Shown here: positions 34,597 through 46,719 of the stretch, piece after piece | Layout: each line of letters starts with the position of its first letter | Numbering within the stretch: the stretch's first letter is position 1 | NCBI RefSeq assembly: GCF_000004075.3 | Contig: NC_026657.2 | Span: 11,532,001-11,596,000, forward strand | Reading direction: 5' to 3' | Length of the DNA: 64,000 nucleotides | Source: Cucumis sativus | Taxonomy: Eukaryota; Streptophyta; Magnoliopsida; Cucurbitales; Cucurbitaceae | Program-made: the position numbers and the translations under genes | Notes under the pieces: model-generated | Told to the model about the DNA's origin: nothing | What the model saw: only the letters and a program-made list of their open reading frames with translations | Databases searched by the model: none

Positions 34597-36727
34597 GGAA
34601 AAAGGAAAGAATCACATTCCTTTGAAGATTTGGTATTGAAATTCATCCAATTGTAATAACTTGGAATTTAGTAACCTTATTCCCTTTCCATTGTATATTC
34701 TGCCTTTTGCTTTATGCAAAAAGAGCATTTTCTCACTGTGATTTGCTATTCCTTTGGGCTACTTTCAGGTATTTCTTTAAAAGCTTTTTCGTTTTCCTTT
34801 CCCCTCTGATGATAAATAGCTTTTCCACTTCACCCCAAGAAGTGAAATGCTTTTATATCGAACACATGAGTTCGAACTTTCGACCTTTAACAAGTGAATA
34901 CGTGCTCACTTTTGACAAGGTAGAAAGAAAGTTTTACATTACCAAATTTGTCATTTAACTATAGCTTAAGAAATAAGGTTGGAGTTGATGCATGTGTCGA
35001 AACACAAACCGAATTACCTAATCTTATGACCCTTAGATTCGATCTATTTTATGAGTTTTGTCTTAATTATAAAATTAGAAGTTGGTTTCCCCACTTCTTT
35101 TCAACTAACATGGCGGCTCACGTTGGTAGGCTACGCTATAAATCTCCCCTTCCATAGATTGTCTCATTTAATTAAAATATTTAATATCTCATTTGTTTCC
35201 TACTTTAAACACTTTTCAATTTTAATTTTAGTCCCTATTTTTTCAATAGAAATGTATTGTCTTCCCATTTTTATTATAAAAAAAATTTAAAAACATATGA
35301 ATTAAAATATCTAGATCGTAGTTTAACTAATCTTATAGAGAGACTCGTGTTATCTTAACTTAATATTATTTCGTTAATAAAAGATTTACAAAGATATCAT
35401 ATTATCTTAAAGTAATCTTGTATATTAAGGATACTTATTATACATGTTGTAATTATAGTAAAGGTATGAATCTCAAATAATAATAATTAAATGAGAATAA
35501 GAAATTTGTTGCCACATCAGCATGTCATATCCATATCATCACATTAATTTTTCTATTTATTTTTAGTAAGACAAATTGGAACCTACACCAAATTCAACCT
35601 ATTTTTCTTTTATTAATTTCGAAGAGACTTTTCCAATAAATTGAATGCATAGTCAGACGCATTAAATTTGTCACACTGATTAATTTGATGGACGTTTAAT
35701 AATTTCACTCATAATAAATGGTTTTAGTTTTATTTCGATTTAATTCATGAATTTCGATTCGTTATAATTTTCTTAAATTTCAATATTTACATTTTTTAAT
35801 CCAATTTCAATGTTAATGTATATTCATAAATTTAAAATAATTAATTAAAATTTAGGACATTTTTAAAAATAGCAAAATATGAAGCTATTTTCAAAATCTT
35901 TTACCTGTTTTTTTCTATCTTTGACAATGCCCACTTTAAAATTGTACCTCACAATTACTTTAAATTAATTAAAAATTATTGACGTTAATGTTTGAAAGTA
36001 AATATTTGATGAAAAATCGATCCATTTAAAATAAAACTCAAATCTTAAAGTAAGAAAAATTGAAACATAAATCATAACTCTTGAAACCTAAAATACTAAA
36101 TAAAAATTAGATCCAAAACTCAAGAACCAAGCATTAAATTTGTTAGGTTTGAATAATTTGATAGGTATTCAATAATTCCTAGGACTTTCCATTTACACAT
36201 TAAATTTGTCTTGGGCAATTTTTTTCTTTTTTTTTTTCTTTTTTGTTATTTTAGAATGACATTCAAGAGTTAAATTGTAATTCTCAAATGTCAACCACTT
36301 CAATTGAACAAGAACACAATTCGCAAAAATTAAAGTATTTTGACAACCTTTTTGAAAAACTAATAAAATTTATTTTAAATCTTGGCACATCAACAGCATA
36401 ACATTTGTAGAATTAAACAATGCATGAATAACCATAGTTTAGCAAGCACATACAACAACCTTACTATAAGTGTTTTGAGATACTTGTACCCTCTTCTAAT
36501 TCATATTCTAAAATATTGTCCGACTTTCCTCCAACAAACTATTTAGCTGATTACTAATATACTCTTAGTATCCCGATTAACATACCAATCACAGGATTCA
36601 TTTTCTTAGGACTCTTGAGATGCACCCATCTTCATACATTTCTTAGGAATAATAAAACGGAAGAATGACATGAATGAAAGCAAAAAGAAGTGTACACAAA
36701 ATAATAAAATTCTGTCAACTCTCATAC
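34597..36727. other. Intergenic region between PDK and gene fragments
   Basis: About 2.1 kb of AT-rich DNA in which I see no gene. It contains the PDK 3' UTR and simple A/T-rich spacer. A short inverted look (AAAAATAGCAAAATATGAAGC, near 35864) recalls the foldback family. Several ORFs of 70-85 codons here are low-complexity or hydrophobic without a recognisable family. Confidence 0.55.
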
Positions 36728-37227
36728 CTGACCAATTTCACAAGCATTTTGCTTTTCTTTGGGGTCGACAGATTGAGCAATCCAGATAAACACTTCACCT
36801 TGAGTGTAAAGCATCAAGATATCCTCTGTCAACAGATGTAAAGACAAATTGTAAAATTCCTCCACCTACGCATGATAAATATAAGATCATAACATTGAAT
36901 CTCATCAAGTTCTTTATTGACAAGAAATTCTAATGTTCACCTAGAACTTTCTTGAAGTGCAAATACGAAGATCAACTAACAAAACAAAAGCAGTTAAAAT
37001 GAGCAGTCAAAAATGATAAAATGATAACAGTGGAATACCAAACAAGTTGGTTTCTTGTAAATTAAAGAACACATTTCGCCTCTACTAAATGGAAATGCAT
37101 ACAAGTGGGGATCCCTGTCAATGTCCAGAGATGCCTTTTTATTGTTGTAACTTTGTTTCCCTCAAAGTGAAAACTAGAAGGTTGAACTCTTTGCTCCTTC
37201 CTTTGGTTGTTTCAAAGTAACACCTGT
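36728..37227 (-). pseudogene. Villin gene fragment (two exons, broken)
   Basis: The minus strand shows two exons of a plant villin, an actin-bundling gelsolin-family protein. The upstream exon (37227 to about 37073) reads TGVTLKQPKEGAKSSTF, then a stop, FSL, a second stop, then GKQSYNNKK and DRDPHLYAFPFSRG. Intact villins have Trp and Gly codons where the two stops stand. After about 200 bases of intron, a 138-base exon (36865-36728) with good AG acceptor and GT donor reads [15 protein letters not shown], then [16 protein letters not shown]. One codon is missing before LLTED. Neither earlier villin exons nor the headpiece are present. It is a partial, non-functional copy that kept its introns, so it is not a retrocopy. 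No gene product is expected. Confidence 0.85.
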
Positions 37228-37877
37228 CTGTGATAGAAACAAATGATACCAAGCACAATGGTGTGGGTTTTTAATTTTTAATCACGCACTTAGGTTTATC
37301 TAACCAAGAATAACAAGAAGAATAAGAAAAATATTACCTCAGCTGGCAGGAATGAAAAAAGAAGAGTTATCAAGGTTCAGCCCAATAATGTAAAAGATTC
37401 AAAGTAATGCATTTAGTTAAGAACCTAAAAGTACTCTTCATATACACAGATAATTTATAGTGCGATAGAATCAATGTAAGCATGTCCAAACTCAATCACA
37501 TCCTTCTAGTAAAAAGGTTAACAAAAAACGAAATAAGAATCATTATTCGTCAGTAAAGAAAGATGTGATCCTTCACCTACCTTCTGCCTTGGTACATTAG
37601 AATATAGATATACCAGTAACAGTCAGGACAATGGCCATTATAGAGGGTGAGAGGCATGGTGTAAAAAAAAGGAAACAATATTTTTATTGATGATATGAAA
37701 AGAGACTACAGAATAAGCAAAATAAAGCAAATAGAACCAAATATGGCCTATAATTGTAGTAGTAAAATAATTATAAGATCCAACAGATCGCAATGAAAGG
37801 TTAACCACATGTATGAGGAATCCAAACAGCAATATTTCACAAGCCATAATTTTCAGTCATTGATTAAATAGTTCGAT

Positions 37878-37929
37878 ACTATAACTCAGACTCTTATAGA
37901 TCAACTATAACTCAGACTCTTATAGATCA
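37878..37929. repeat. Perfect 26-base tandem duplication
   Basis: ACTATAACTCAGACTCTTAT+AGATCA at 37878-37903 is repeated exactly at 37904-37929. It lies between the villin and PRP6 fragments, close to the end of PRP6 homology. Confidence 0.9.
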
Positions 37930-38002
37930 TACATGAATTCACTGGTGAGAGGCTTAATACTCTGAACTTTGTAGAAACTAAATTTTGCTTTTCAACTGCA
38001 CC

Positions 38003-38451
38003 CTACTCCTTACCTAGTGCAACAACTAGTTTTTTCAAGATTGCTTCAGTCGTTTGATGGAAGTTCTCCTCAGCCTTTGAAATTGTTTGCCATTTCGCAA
38101 CTGTTTGGGTTCTGCATCAACATATCTCTTCAGTACGTTTCTTCTGATTCTCGTCAGTACCCTGCTGAAGTTTGAATTTGTAGTAAAAACACCAACACCT
38201 GAAGCAAGAATTACTGCCCTGTTCAGCCAAGTTCTAGCAATGTCAACCTTCCTGTAATGCCAAAACAACTTGGCCACAGCAGCAATAAGGTGAGTATCAT
38301 GATCACATTTGTTAAGTGCAACAATGGTCTTGGTTTTACATCATGGGCAAGGTACCATCTCTATTCAGGCTTCCCGCAATATGCCACTATTTGGACATAC
38401 TTGCAGTGCCTTGGCCATCAAAAGATAAGCTTCTTCCTTATTGCCATAACC
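38003..38451 (-). pseudogene. PRP6/STA1 splicing-factor C-terminal fragment (broken)
   Basis: Read on the minus strand from 38451, this is the C-terminal HAT-repeat part of the U5 snRNP protein PRP6 (STABILIZED1 in plants). It reads GYGNKEEAYLLMAKALQVCP, NSGILREA, stop, IEMVPCP, stop, then KCDHDTHLIAAVAKLFWHYR and KVDIARTWLNRAVILA. Frameshifts follow, with family text still visible in alternate frames (VLKR, VDAEP). The end LGKE plus stop at 38005-38003 matches the natural C-terminus. At least two in-frame stops and two or more frameshifts show that it is dead. Only the last ~150 codons are present. Confidence 0.85.
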
Positions 38452-39372
38452 CTAAAAATGAATTAATCTTAAAAGTCACGTTTATGTACACAAATTCAAT
38501 AAACTATGTACAAAAACAATATTTGTTTTCTCAAACAGAAAAAGAAAGAGATGGAAAAAAAAGAGCCCATTTCTATGTTTCCTATAAAATTAGTCCGAAC
38601 CAACAGAAACACTGCCCCAAGCATAATTCATCGTTCTACCTGTTTAACCCTAAAAATTTCCTCGGAAGAAGAAAAGCAATTGCCTCGTCAATACTTGTAT
38701 ATTTGGCTTTTGCTTTATGCAAAAAGTACGATCATACGAATTGGGCTTAGTAGTAACAAAACAGTAAAAATAATTTTTAAAAAAAACTAAATGAAATCAA
38801 AGAGATGCCTAAAACCTTGCCACAAAATAATTCAAACTTAGCCATAAAAACAAGCTGACACCTGAATCCTGACATAAGATACCCTACCTAGTCAATATAA
38901 TTATAATGTTCAGTGTTCAATTCAATTAGATTTGACAAACAAACCAGGTAATTGCATACAAATTCTTTAAAAGACAACATGCATTGAGAGGAGAAGCAAT
39001 TGAGAAAAATTTGATTGGATCAATTTTGATTAAATGTTATTATTAGTTTTAATAAATACATAAATAGATGTGTTTCTTTTTTCCCAAAGGAAAGATTCCA
39101 AGGAAAGCATCGAAATATTAAACACCATATGAATGAATGCACACAAACACAACAATAGAATCTACCTTATGTCAATACACATGCACGACTCAACTTGTGA
39201 AGGCACTTATACAGTCACAATATGACGAAGTTCAGAACTAATAACTAACTTTAAACAATTCTATATGGAGAACAAAGAAAAAAATGTCAAGCCATAAAAT
39301 AAGTAACCAAAAAAAAAAAAAAAAAAGTAACCAATTCCACTCATCACAGTCAGGTTAAGTTGTATACCTATT
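38452..39372. other. Intergenic spacer before the hAT-derived gene
   Basis: AT-rich spacer, including a poly-A tract (39309-39327), downstream of the convergently read 3' end of the hAT-derived gene. The 144-codon ORF at 38316-38750 is antisense to the PRP6 fragment in its first part and has no recognised domain. I see no other gene. Confidence 0.55.
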
Positions 39373-42300
39373 TTAGTCACTTAGCTCATTGTCGTAAAAC
39401 TTCACATCGGCATCATTGTCTGTGGAAGCACCTCCATTGGCAGGATTGACATCCAATGTGTCTACATCAGTCAAACCAACCAGTTGAAGGCAACCCTTCC
39501 GACCCTCCGATGTCCCATCCTCATAGTCAATCAAATCATTCTCATATGCATCAAGTGGCTCCATTCCAGGACAAAGAATTTCCTGAGAAACACAAGAATG
39601 AATTTTCAACTCCAGAAGGCTGGTAAAGTGCATATCAAAAGGATGATTACATTGGAACTTCATACTACAGGCTAGGTATTACAGATCACATTACCATGGA
39701 ACTGAGATAATCATTATAAAGCAACAACTTGCTGTGAAACTAGCTAATCTAACAAACAACAATCATCCCTCTCCATATCAATTTTTTTTTTCTAAAAGGA
39801 AACGAGTCTCATTATCATTAATATTGAGAAAGAGAGAGACAAAAACTCAACCGTGTATTAGCAAGGGTTTTCCTGATGAGGCGTTCTTTATAAGGTACAA
39901 CAATGAAACTCACTCAACTATTCTAGAACATCTTTCCCAGCTTTTTCTTTCCATCTGTCAAACCATATTATCCAAAAACCTCATTTATCGATGTTTTCAA
40001 ACTAATGATTCTAAAATTTAGCAGTATGGGTAATCTGCTAGTATAGGCTGTCGATATTTGGAGATATCCTGTAACTTTTTGAGTCTAACCTCACATAAAA
40101 ACTATAAATTTAAAAAAATAATTAAAAAGGGAAAAAAAGACTTAACAACTTAAAACCCATGTGGTCCCTTCCAAAGTTGGCCTTAGAGTGTGCAAAGTCT
40201 CTCTCTGCAATTATGGGGTGTGGCTGTAAGCAGAACGGAATAAAAAGATCTCCGATTACCTAGTTCTTAAAAAACCAAACAATAATAATAGTAGTAATAA
40301 CATGAATGAACTTAGTCTTCTTCTTTCATATGGGGGTAGTTTTATGTAATTAAAGTGGACTTCTCTTACTTTTTTGTTTTCTCTAGTATATCCCTACATT
40401 AAATGACAGTGGGTTTCTTACCCAAAACAGGGGGGGAAATTTGGTATTTGGAAGACAGAAGACATGCCTTCCACTAAATGAAGTTTGGGGAATGCAATTC
40501 GTTGGAACAAAAAAATAATTTATTGTTGGTTGCTTATAATGGAATCACTTTGCAGATAAAAGACAGTATACCCTCATACCTCATCTTCTTGCATGCCTTG
40601 TTTCCGGGGTTCCACAATCCAATCATCCAATAAGTGTTCCATAAGAATATGATCAAGAGAGATAGACTCATTAGATTGCTTTCTTAGTTGGCGTTCCCGA
40701 AGTTGCAGGTTGTAGTGGACATACAACAAATCAGCCATTTTTCTCTGAGACAAACTATTGTGCCTTTGACTATGTTCTTTAGCGAATGGGGTCCAGTTGT
40801 GTTCAAAACACAAAGACGAACATGTCTGACTTAGTATGCGAACAGCTATTTGTTGCAGCTCTAAGCAACTGATTCCATGCTGTTGCCACCATGCAGCTAT
40901 TAAAGCAAAAATGGAATCGATGACTACGATTAAACAATATTGTAGAGAAAGAAGTTTGTGTATTACTTTTCCTATGGAATGCATATTAACCAATTAATAC
41001 TGAAGGATAACGGGAAACATACCTGGATCAAGCTCTGTTCTTGTACTAATAGCCAGCTCAGTTCCAAAATCAGACTTTGCTGAATTATAGTCAGAAATCT
41101 GGGACATCGAATATCAAAGCAGTGAAAATTAAAGAAAAACAGGGACAATCAACAGGCTCACAAAATAGCCCGTTCCATACCTGCATAGATGCAGAGATCC
41201 TTCTGGAACTGTCGGACTCTAACCGAACTATGCATTCATTAAGTCCACGAACCACCTCCGAATGCTGCACGAAGAAAAGGAAATGTATCTGAGAAAAGAT
41301 ACCAATGGACCATCATGATTATGCATCAGCAACAAACAGTTATTTTCAATACCGCTACAAAATCAGGACGATATCTGTATGATGGATTTAAGAAAAAGGC
41401 AGCCATGTGTAAAGAGTGGCAAAATAAAGAATTCCAGTTGCTATCTATCACATTCCAGAATGGTCCATATTTCCTGGCATCATCACCATGAATGGATTGT
41501 ATAGCAAACTTGGCTCTGTACATATCATTATATATCGATGAAATTGACAAGCTTTGAACAGAATCGACTTTTTGAAGAACTTGCAATACTGGTTCCACAG
41601 ATTTACAAACATATTGCACCTTCTTCCAAAATGAAGGATTTAATACAATCATCTCTACTTCTTGTCCCTCGCCAGATTTAGAAAACCTGCTAGAAGTCCA
41701 CTCATTGGAGACAAACATTCTCCGTAAATTACCTCTGTGTTCTAGCAAGCACTGCAAAGTAGCAAAGCTTGAGGCATTCCGAGTAACTGCAGGCCTCAGA
41801 AGTTCCAGCCCCTGGGTGAATTCATTCTTCATGAAATTTAACAACCAGCTCCGATTATAAATAAACTTGGTAATTTTTTGGCACTTTTCCATGCAGTCTT
41901 CCACGGATCTCAATTTCAAAAAATCTTCAAGCATGTGATCAACACAATAGGTCGCACATGGAGTCCAGAATAAATTTCTTCTCTTCTCCTCAAGCATTTT
42001 CCCAGCAGCTTTATAAATGGGAGTATTCTCGGTGATTACCTAAGGGGCAGCAAAACAAAAAAAAAAACAAAAACAATTAGCTTCAAGGACATGAGCAATT
42101 TAGATTAGAAACTACTGGATGATTGCAGCAAAGAAACTACCTGCACCACATTTTCTTCTCCAATTTCATCAACCACTCCATCAAGAACGCTAAACAAGTT
42201 TGAAGGGTCATCTACTATTTCCATGGCATCAACTGACGACACAAAGTAAACACCACGGGGACATGAAACCAAAAAGTTTATAAAAGCCCTACCATCTGAG

Positions 42301-43469
42301 TCTTTCCAATTGTCTACCAGAATAGAACAACCAGTAACTGCCCAGGAGGCCTTCAACTCAACCAGGTAAGACTTAATAGTTGCAACTTCCTCCTGTAATA
42401 ATCGACCAGACATAAGTTGGCATGAAGGGCCAACCAAGCCCGATCCATATTGACCAACTGTCTCCAACATCTTATGAAAGTAAACAGAATTTGCAGATTG
42501 AAAAGGAATTCCTGCATAGCAAAAGAATTTGCAAATTGCAGACATCACTTCTTTCCGTGACCTCCTATTGCCTCCTCGTTTTACTAAAGCTTGTTTCTGC
42601 ACCTGTTCAGTTTGTCTTTTGGTGGTTTTCAGAAAAACAGAATCTAACCTTGACCTTTTAACTGACGGTTCAGATCCACCACCAGGGGACATTCCCCTGA
42701 AAGTACTTTTCAAATCTTTGCTCAGTCTTTTGTCACCATCAATAAACCTTTCCTTGCTAATATGATGCAGTGATTCCTCTTTCTCTTCTTCTTCTTCTTC
42801 ATTATCTGATTGCATAAAATAAGCCGATATCTCATTGGCATCAGTCTGTACATGTCTCCTTCCAGTACGATGCCATTTCATATTCTCTTTGATCTTAAGA
42901 TACACTTCTTCGGGAGCATGTTTGCAGGGAGCCACTTCTCCAGGAATTCTGGCTAGATGTTGTTTAAACCTATTAATACCTCCGCTTACTATCTTTTCGC
43001 AGTAGTTGCACTTTACCTTCTTCTTCCTTTCATCTTGAGCAACACCATGTTCCCACCCAGGATCAACATATCTTAATGACCTCAGAGGAGTCATGTTAGT
43101 ACCAACGTTCCTGTTTCCCATTAGTTGCCTTCCTCTATTTCTGTAAGTCACATGTGAACCATCTTCTTCATCATCGTTGGAATGGAAGTTCAAATATGAC
43201 TGTTCATCATCTTCAGATTGCCTAGGTTTCTTATTGGAACGACAACCTTCCAGGTTTTCTCTCATTCTCAAATATACTTCCTCCGGAGCCTTGTCACAAT
43301 AAGTAACTTCTCCTGAAACTCGAGCTAAATGTTGCTTCAATCTATATATGCCACCACTTACTATTTTCCCGCAGTAATTGCATTTAACCTTCTTCTTCTT
43401 TTCATCTTGAGCAACTCCATGCTCCCACCCTGGATCAACAAATCCAGAGGTGCGAATAGGGGCCATCAT
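39373..43469 (-). CDS. Domesticated hAT transposase-like protein, double BED finger
   Basis: Six exons in transcript order: 43469-42141, 42039-41353, 41264-41181, 41098-41023, 40896-40580, 39582-39373 (2703 nt, 900 aa). Two BED zinc fingers lie in tandem with identical spacing: C30, C33, H47, C58 and C154, C157, H171, C182. Each is within DPGWEHGVAQDE...VKCNYC...SGGI..KQHLAR. An acidic run (QSDNEEEEEEKEE) precedes a basic linker, then a DUF659 domain (about 320-480, with SILVDNWKD) and a C-terminal hAT dimerisation region (AAWWQQHGISCLELQQIAVR, LSQTCSS). The usual C-A-A-H-C block reads CATYCVDHML, lacking that His. Long intact multi-exon structure without terminal inverted repeats in view indicates a domesticated nuclear DNA-binding protein. 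A 5' leader exon is likely near 44170-44330. Confidence 0.92.
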
Positions 43470-46026
43470 TGCTACAACACTAGGGCCGAACTGAGCCCAA
43501 GCCTATGGGCATCTGTTTAGAGTTCGGTCAGTGCATATTTGGAAGCACTTGTCACCACCAGTGAACTCCTGTTACAATTTGATTTCAATAGCTGGTTGAT
43601 CAATAAAACGGCACCTAAAACATAAGAGTCAGAGAAATTTACGATAAGCAACGCCCATTAAGCTATTCAATCTTCATTCCTTTTCATCTTGACTAATAAT
43701 ACCTATTAAAGAAACATAGAAAGCCCACATATTGGCATTTGCTTATTTAAACAAAGAAATATGCAAATCAACATCATTGAGAGAAACAATCTCCATAAAC
43801 AAAAGCTCGGAACTTTAGAGGTATTGTAAACACAGCTAAACCTGAGACAAACAGAATAAGAACAAAGAGACTACAGTTCACTATAATCAAGAAATAGAAG
43901 CTTGTCAGTGTTGGTATGAAGGAAGCACTGAACAAGTCAGAACCCCTAAAAAAAGTTCAGGCATTTTCAGCGAACAGGCGATACACAGAAAACAGAAACT
44001 CTAAACACCATAAATGGAATAACAATTGAAAACAATCAAATGCAATTAACTTATTCATTGTAACAATAAACAGAAACCGTACAGCCTTCATTGGCTTGAA
44101 TGCTAATGAATTCCGAGCCCTTTCTGATCATTTTGATTGCAACGACATTCACAATCTTTGTTTAGCATCTAGAATTGAAAAGGGAATTTGATTTCAAGCC
44201 AAAAGGGTTGAGAAAGAGAGAGGAGTTTGACGAAGGGCTGGTCGGATCGCTGGTGGAATCGTGAGTCGCGAGTAGGAACGTCTGGGTGAAATGGGTTTCA
44301 ACTCGGCTCCTTATTCTAGGGTTTCTCTTTGAGTTAATTATAGTTTTTTTTTTCAGAAATAAATATTCCATATTAAAATCTATTAACTAATGGCAAAAAA
44401 AAAAACATAATTGCAATTATACCCTTCATTTTTTATTTTAGAAATAAGTTTTTCAACGTGCTTCCTACATATATAATTGTAACGATAGCATAAATTTGAG
44501 TTTTATATAAAGTTTAATTTCTATAACTATTATATAAATTAACGATAAAACGAGTATAAGTTTGAAAGTAATTAAACTATCAACTGCGGGGTGTTTCTAA
44601 CTTGTTTTTTTTTTTTAATTTGAGTTTTATATAAAATTCAATTTCTATAACTATTATATAAGTTAACGATAAAACGAGTATAAGTTTGAAAGTAATTAAA
44701 CTATCAGCTGCTTTGAGGTGTTTCTAACTTGTTCTATTTTTTTTTTCTTTTGGTGTTGAACTTACACGAGTTTTGCATAGCATGTTTTGAAAAAAGATCG
44801 ATTGTTGATTCCAATCTTGACAGATTCTATTTGTTTGGTATTAAACATTCAATTTCATCAATCTTGGTATTGAACTTACACGTGTTTTGCAATTTTAGTA
44901 ACTCAACTTTCATTGGAAAAAGAAAATGTTGAAATATAAATTTGTTGAAAAAATTATATAAATTTACAAATCGTAAGAAAGCTAAAAACTATTGTTTAAA
45001 AAAGTTAGATTTAATCTTAGATCAAAATTTAGAATAACATATCAAATCTAAATATTAATTATAAACTAAATCACCAAAATTATAACCTTCTCTAATGCAA
45101 AATTTTGTAATTTAACCTAAAAAATCTAATTGTTAAGTATTATAATTTAATAAATGCATAATAGAAGCCATTGATTAATTATAGTATTCTTTTTTTAGTT
45201 GTCAAATGAAAAAAGGGTTTTCTTTTTTTTGGACCCAGAGAAATTATCAATGAGTCAACTCGGTTTTCTCAAAGCGAGACGAGTGGAGTCGACTCGGCCG
45301 AATCACCTGAACCAAAAACGAATCGAAATGGTAACTCAGAAAAATAGCAGCAGAATTCAAACCATATTGATTGAAAAGGTGGAGAAATTGAAAATGGCAG
45401 TTTTGTAGACAACGGAAAAGACGAGAAACGGTCAATTTCACTTAACAAAATACCAGCTCAATCGTCGCCGCCGTCATCGCCATCGCCATCGCCGTCACTT
45501 CTTGATATGACCACTGCTCCGCCAGAACTGGCATTTGAATATCAATGGGCGAATGGCGATTCTAGTAGCTCAAAGGTGGCAACAATGGCGTTCTCACCCA
45601 TAAAAGCTTTGAGATTCTGACAAAAATAGTCGATAGAAGAGAGCAGAATGAAGAAGAAGCTGAGAATCAGATAAAACAGAAACACAAGTGATAAAATAAA
45701 GAATTGGAATCAATAGAGAAGCTGAACAAGCTGCTGCAATGCAACGTTCTCAATAGAACTTCAATTAGGCGAAAATCTTCCAAAACGGTTAAGCAAACAG
45801 TGATGAAATTTTGAAATGTACATAGAAATTCATTCAGACTTCCCTCAATTGATTGTTCATCACTACATTGATCCAGAAGGTTTCTGTGGATGGTTTGATA
45901 GTACCTCAACGCTTTGTATTCTACTGAATCTTCGAGGAACTCAATTGAATGAGACAGTTGAACAAGACTACCCTCTACAGTTAGTTTCCTTAATCAACTA
46001 CCTTCGTTATGGAGTTCGATTCCCCC
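43470..46026. other. Upstream region of hAT-derived gene plus spacer
   Basis: From 43470 to about 44340 is the probable 5' UTR and leader intron of the hAT-derived gene; near 44310-44325 is AAACCCTAGAAT on the minus strand, typical of plant leaders. From 44493 there is a 124-base tandem duplication (listed), then AT-rich spacer. Around 45462-45500 is a GCC/ATC-rich microsatellite. No further gene is supported, although 45660-46020 may be the 3' UTR of the Cys-rich gene. Confidence 0.5.
44493..44742. repeat. 124-base tandem duplication
   Basis: Copy 1 (44493-44616) and copy 2 (44617 to about 44742) both begin AATTTGAGTTTTATATAAA and share CTATAACTATTATATAA, then TTAACGATAAAACGAGTATA, AGTTTGAAAGTAATTAAACT and GTGTTTCTAACTTGTT. 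There are only a handful of differences, so the duplication is fairly recent. A second, weaker repeat follows: TTGAACTTACACGAGTTTTGCA near 44755 and TTGAACTTACACGTGTTTTGCA near 44870. Confidence 0.9.
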
Positions 46027-46719
46027 TCATAGATCGAAAATGGCGGTTACATCTTTCTCCTGTAGCTTGTATTCTTCTTCTTCAACCTTCCTCTCACTAT
46101 CAACAGCATCTCCATTACTTTTAGAATATCCATTTTTATCCTTCTCCTGAAGAACAAGATACGCAAGCTGTTCCAATGCGAGAGTAGCCTGTTTCTTGGC
46201 AAACGCGGCGTTTTTTATCTTCATCTCCGCAACAGCCCTAGCGTCAAGAGCTGCTCTCCTCATGGATTGAGCGGACACACGAGCCGCAGCGACAATAGCT
46301 TTCCCTGATTTAGCATCAACATTTTTTCCGGCTAAAAAGGCGACAGTAGACTCCGATTGACAAAGGCTGCCGCCGGAGTCAAAACCATCGAAGAAGACAA
46401 AACGAGGATCGGAGCAGAGAGGGCATAGGAAGGTAGAGGAAAATCGAAAGGAAACGCAAGAGAGATGAGAGATTGAAGGGCATCTGAAGCACATAACTCG
46501 ATGATGAGACGGCGGAGGAGTTGAATCCTCATAAACATCGAAGCAAAGAGGACAAAAACGGGAGAGATTGTGCTTGAGGACACAATTAGTGCAGAGACGA
46601 CGGAAAGTGGCTTTGTGACGAACATTGTGGAGGATCCAACAGGCGGATTGAGAGATGCCGCACTGTTGGCAGTGAGAAATGGAGTTGGATTGAAGATGGT
46701 TGGAGTGTTGGCGATTCAT
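46027..46719 (-). CDS. Cys-rich RING/PHD-like zinc-finger protein, uncharacterised
   Basis: Intronless ORF of 230 aa. The N-terminal half (about 15-108) has a series of C-x2-C pairs (CQQC, CTNC, CPLC, CFRC, CPLC) with His positions between them (HNVRH, HLSC), giving a RING/PHD-type cross-brace pattern. Residues 115-190 are Ala-rich with regular charged spacing (SMRRAALDARAVAEMKIKNA, then AFAKKQATLALEQLAYLVL) and should form a long helix. The tail is Glu/Lys-rich (RKVEEEEYKLQEK). This layout fits a small plant nuclear or E3-type protein, but I do not recognise a named family. The ATG at 46719 is the first in frame, and a GAA/GAAA-rich stretch lies just upstream. Confidence 0.75.
   Translation of the reverse strand: MNRQHSNHLQSNSISHCQQCGISQSACWILHNVRHKATFRRLCTNCVLKHNLSRFCPLCFDVYEDSTPPPSHHRVMCFRCPSISHLSCVSFRFSSTFLCPLCSDPRFVFFDGFDSGGSLCQSESTVAFLAGKNVDAKSGKAIVAAARVSAQSMRRAALDARAVAEMKIKNAAFAKKQATLALEQLAYLVLQEKDKNGYSKSNGDAVDSERKVEEEEYKLQEKDVTAIFDL

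Noticed and set aside
38316-38750. 144-codon plus-strand ORF
   Set aside because: It begins antisense to the PRP6 fragment and continues through spacer; no domain and no splice or codon evidence.
39373-43469. Active autonomous hAT transposon
   Set aside because: No terminal inverted repeats or 8-bp duplications were seen around it. The gene has six well-formed exons, a duplicated finger and an altered core motif, as in domesticated plant families.
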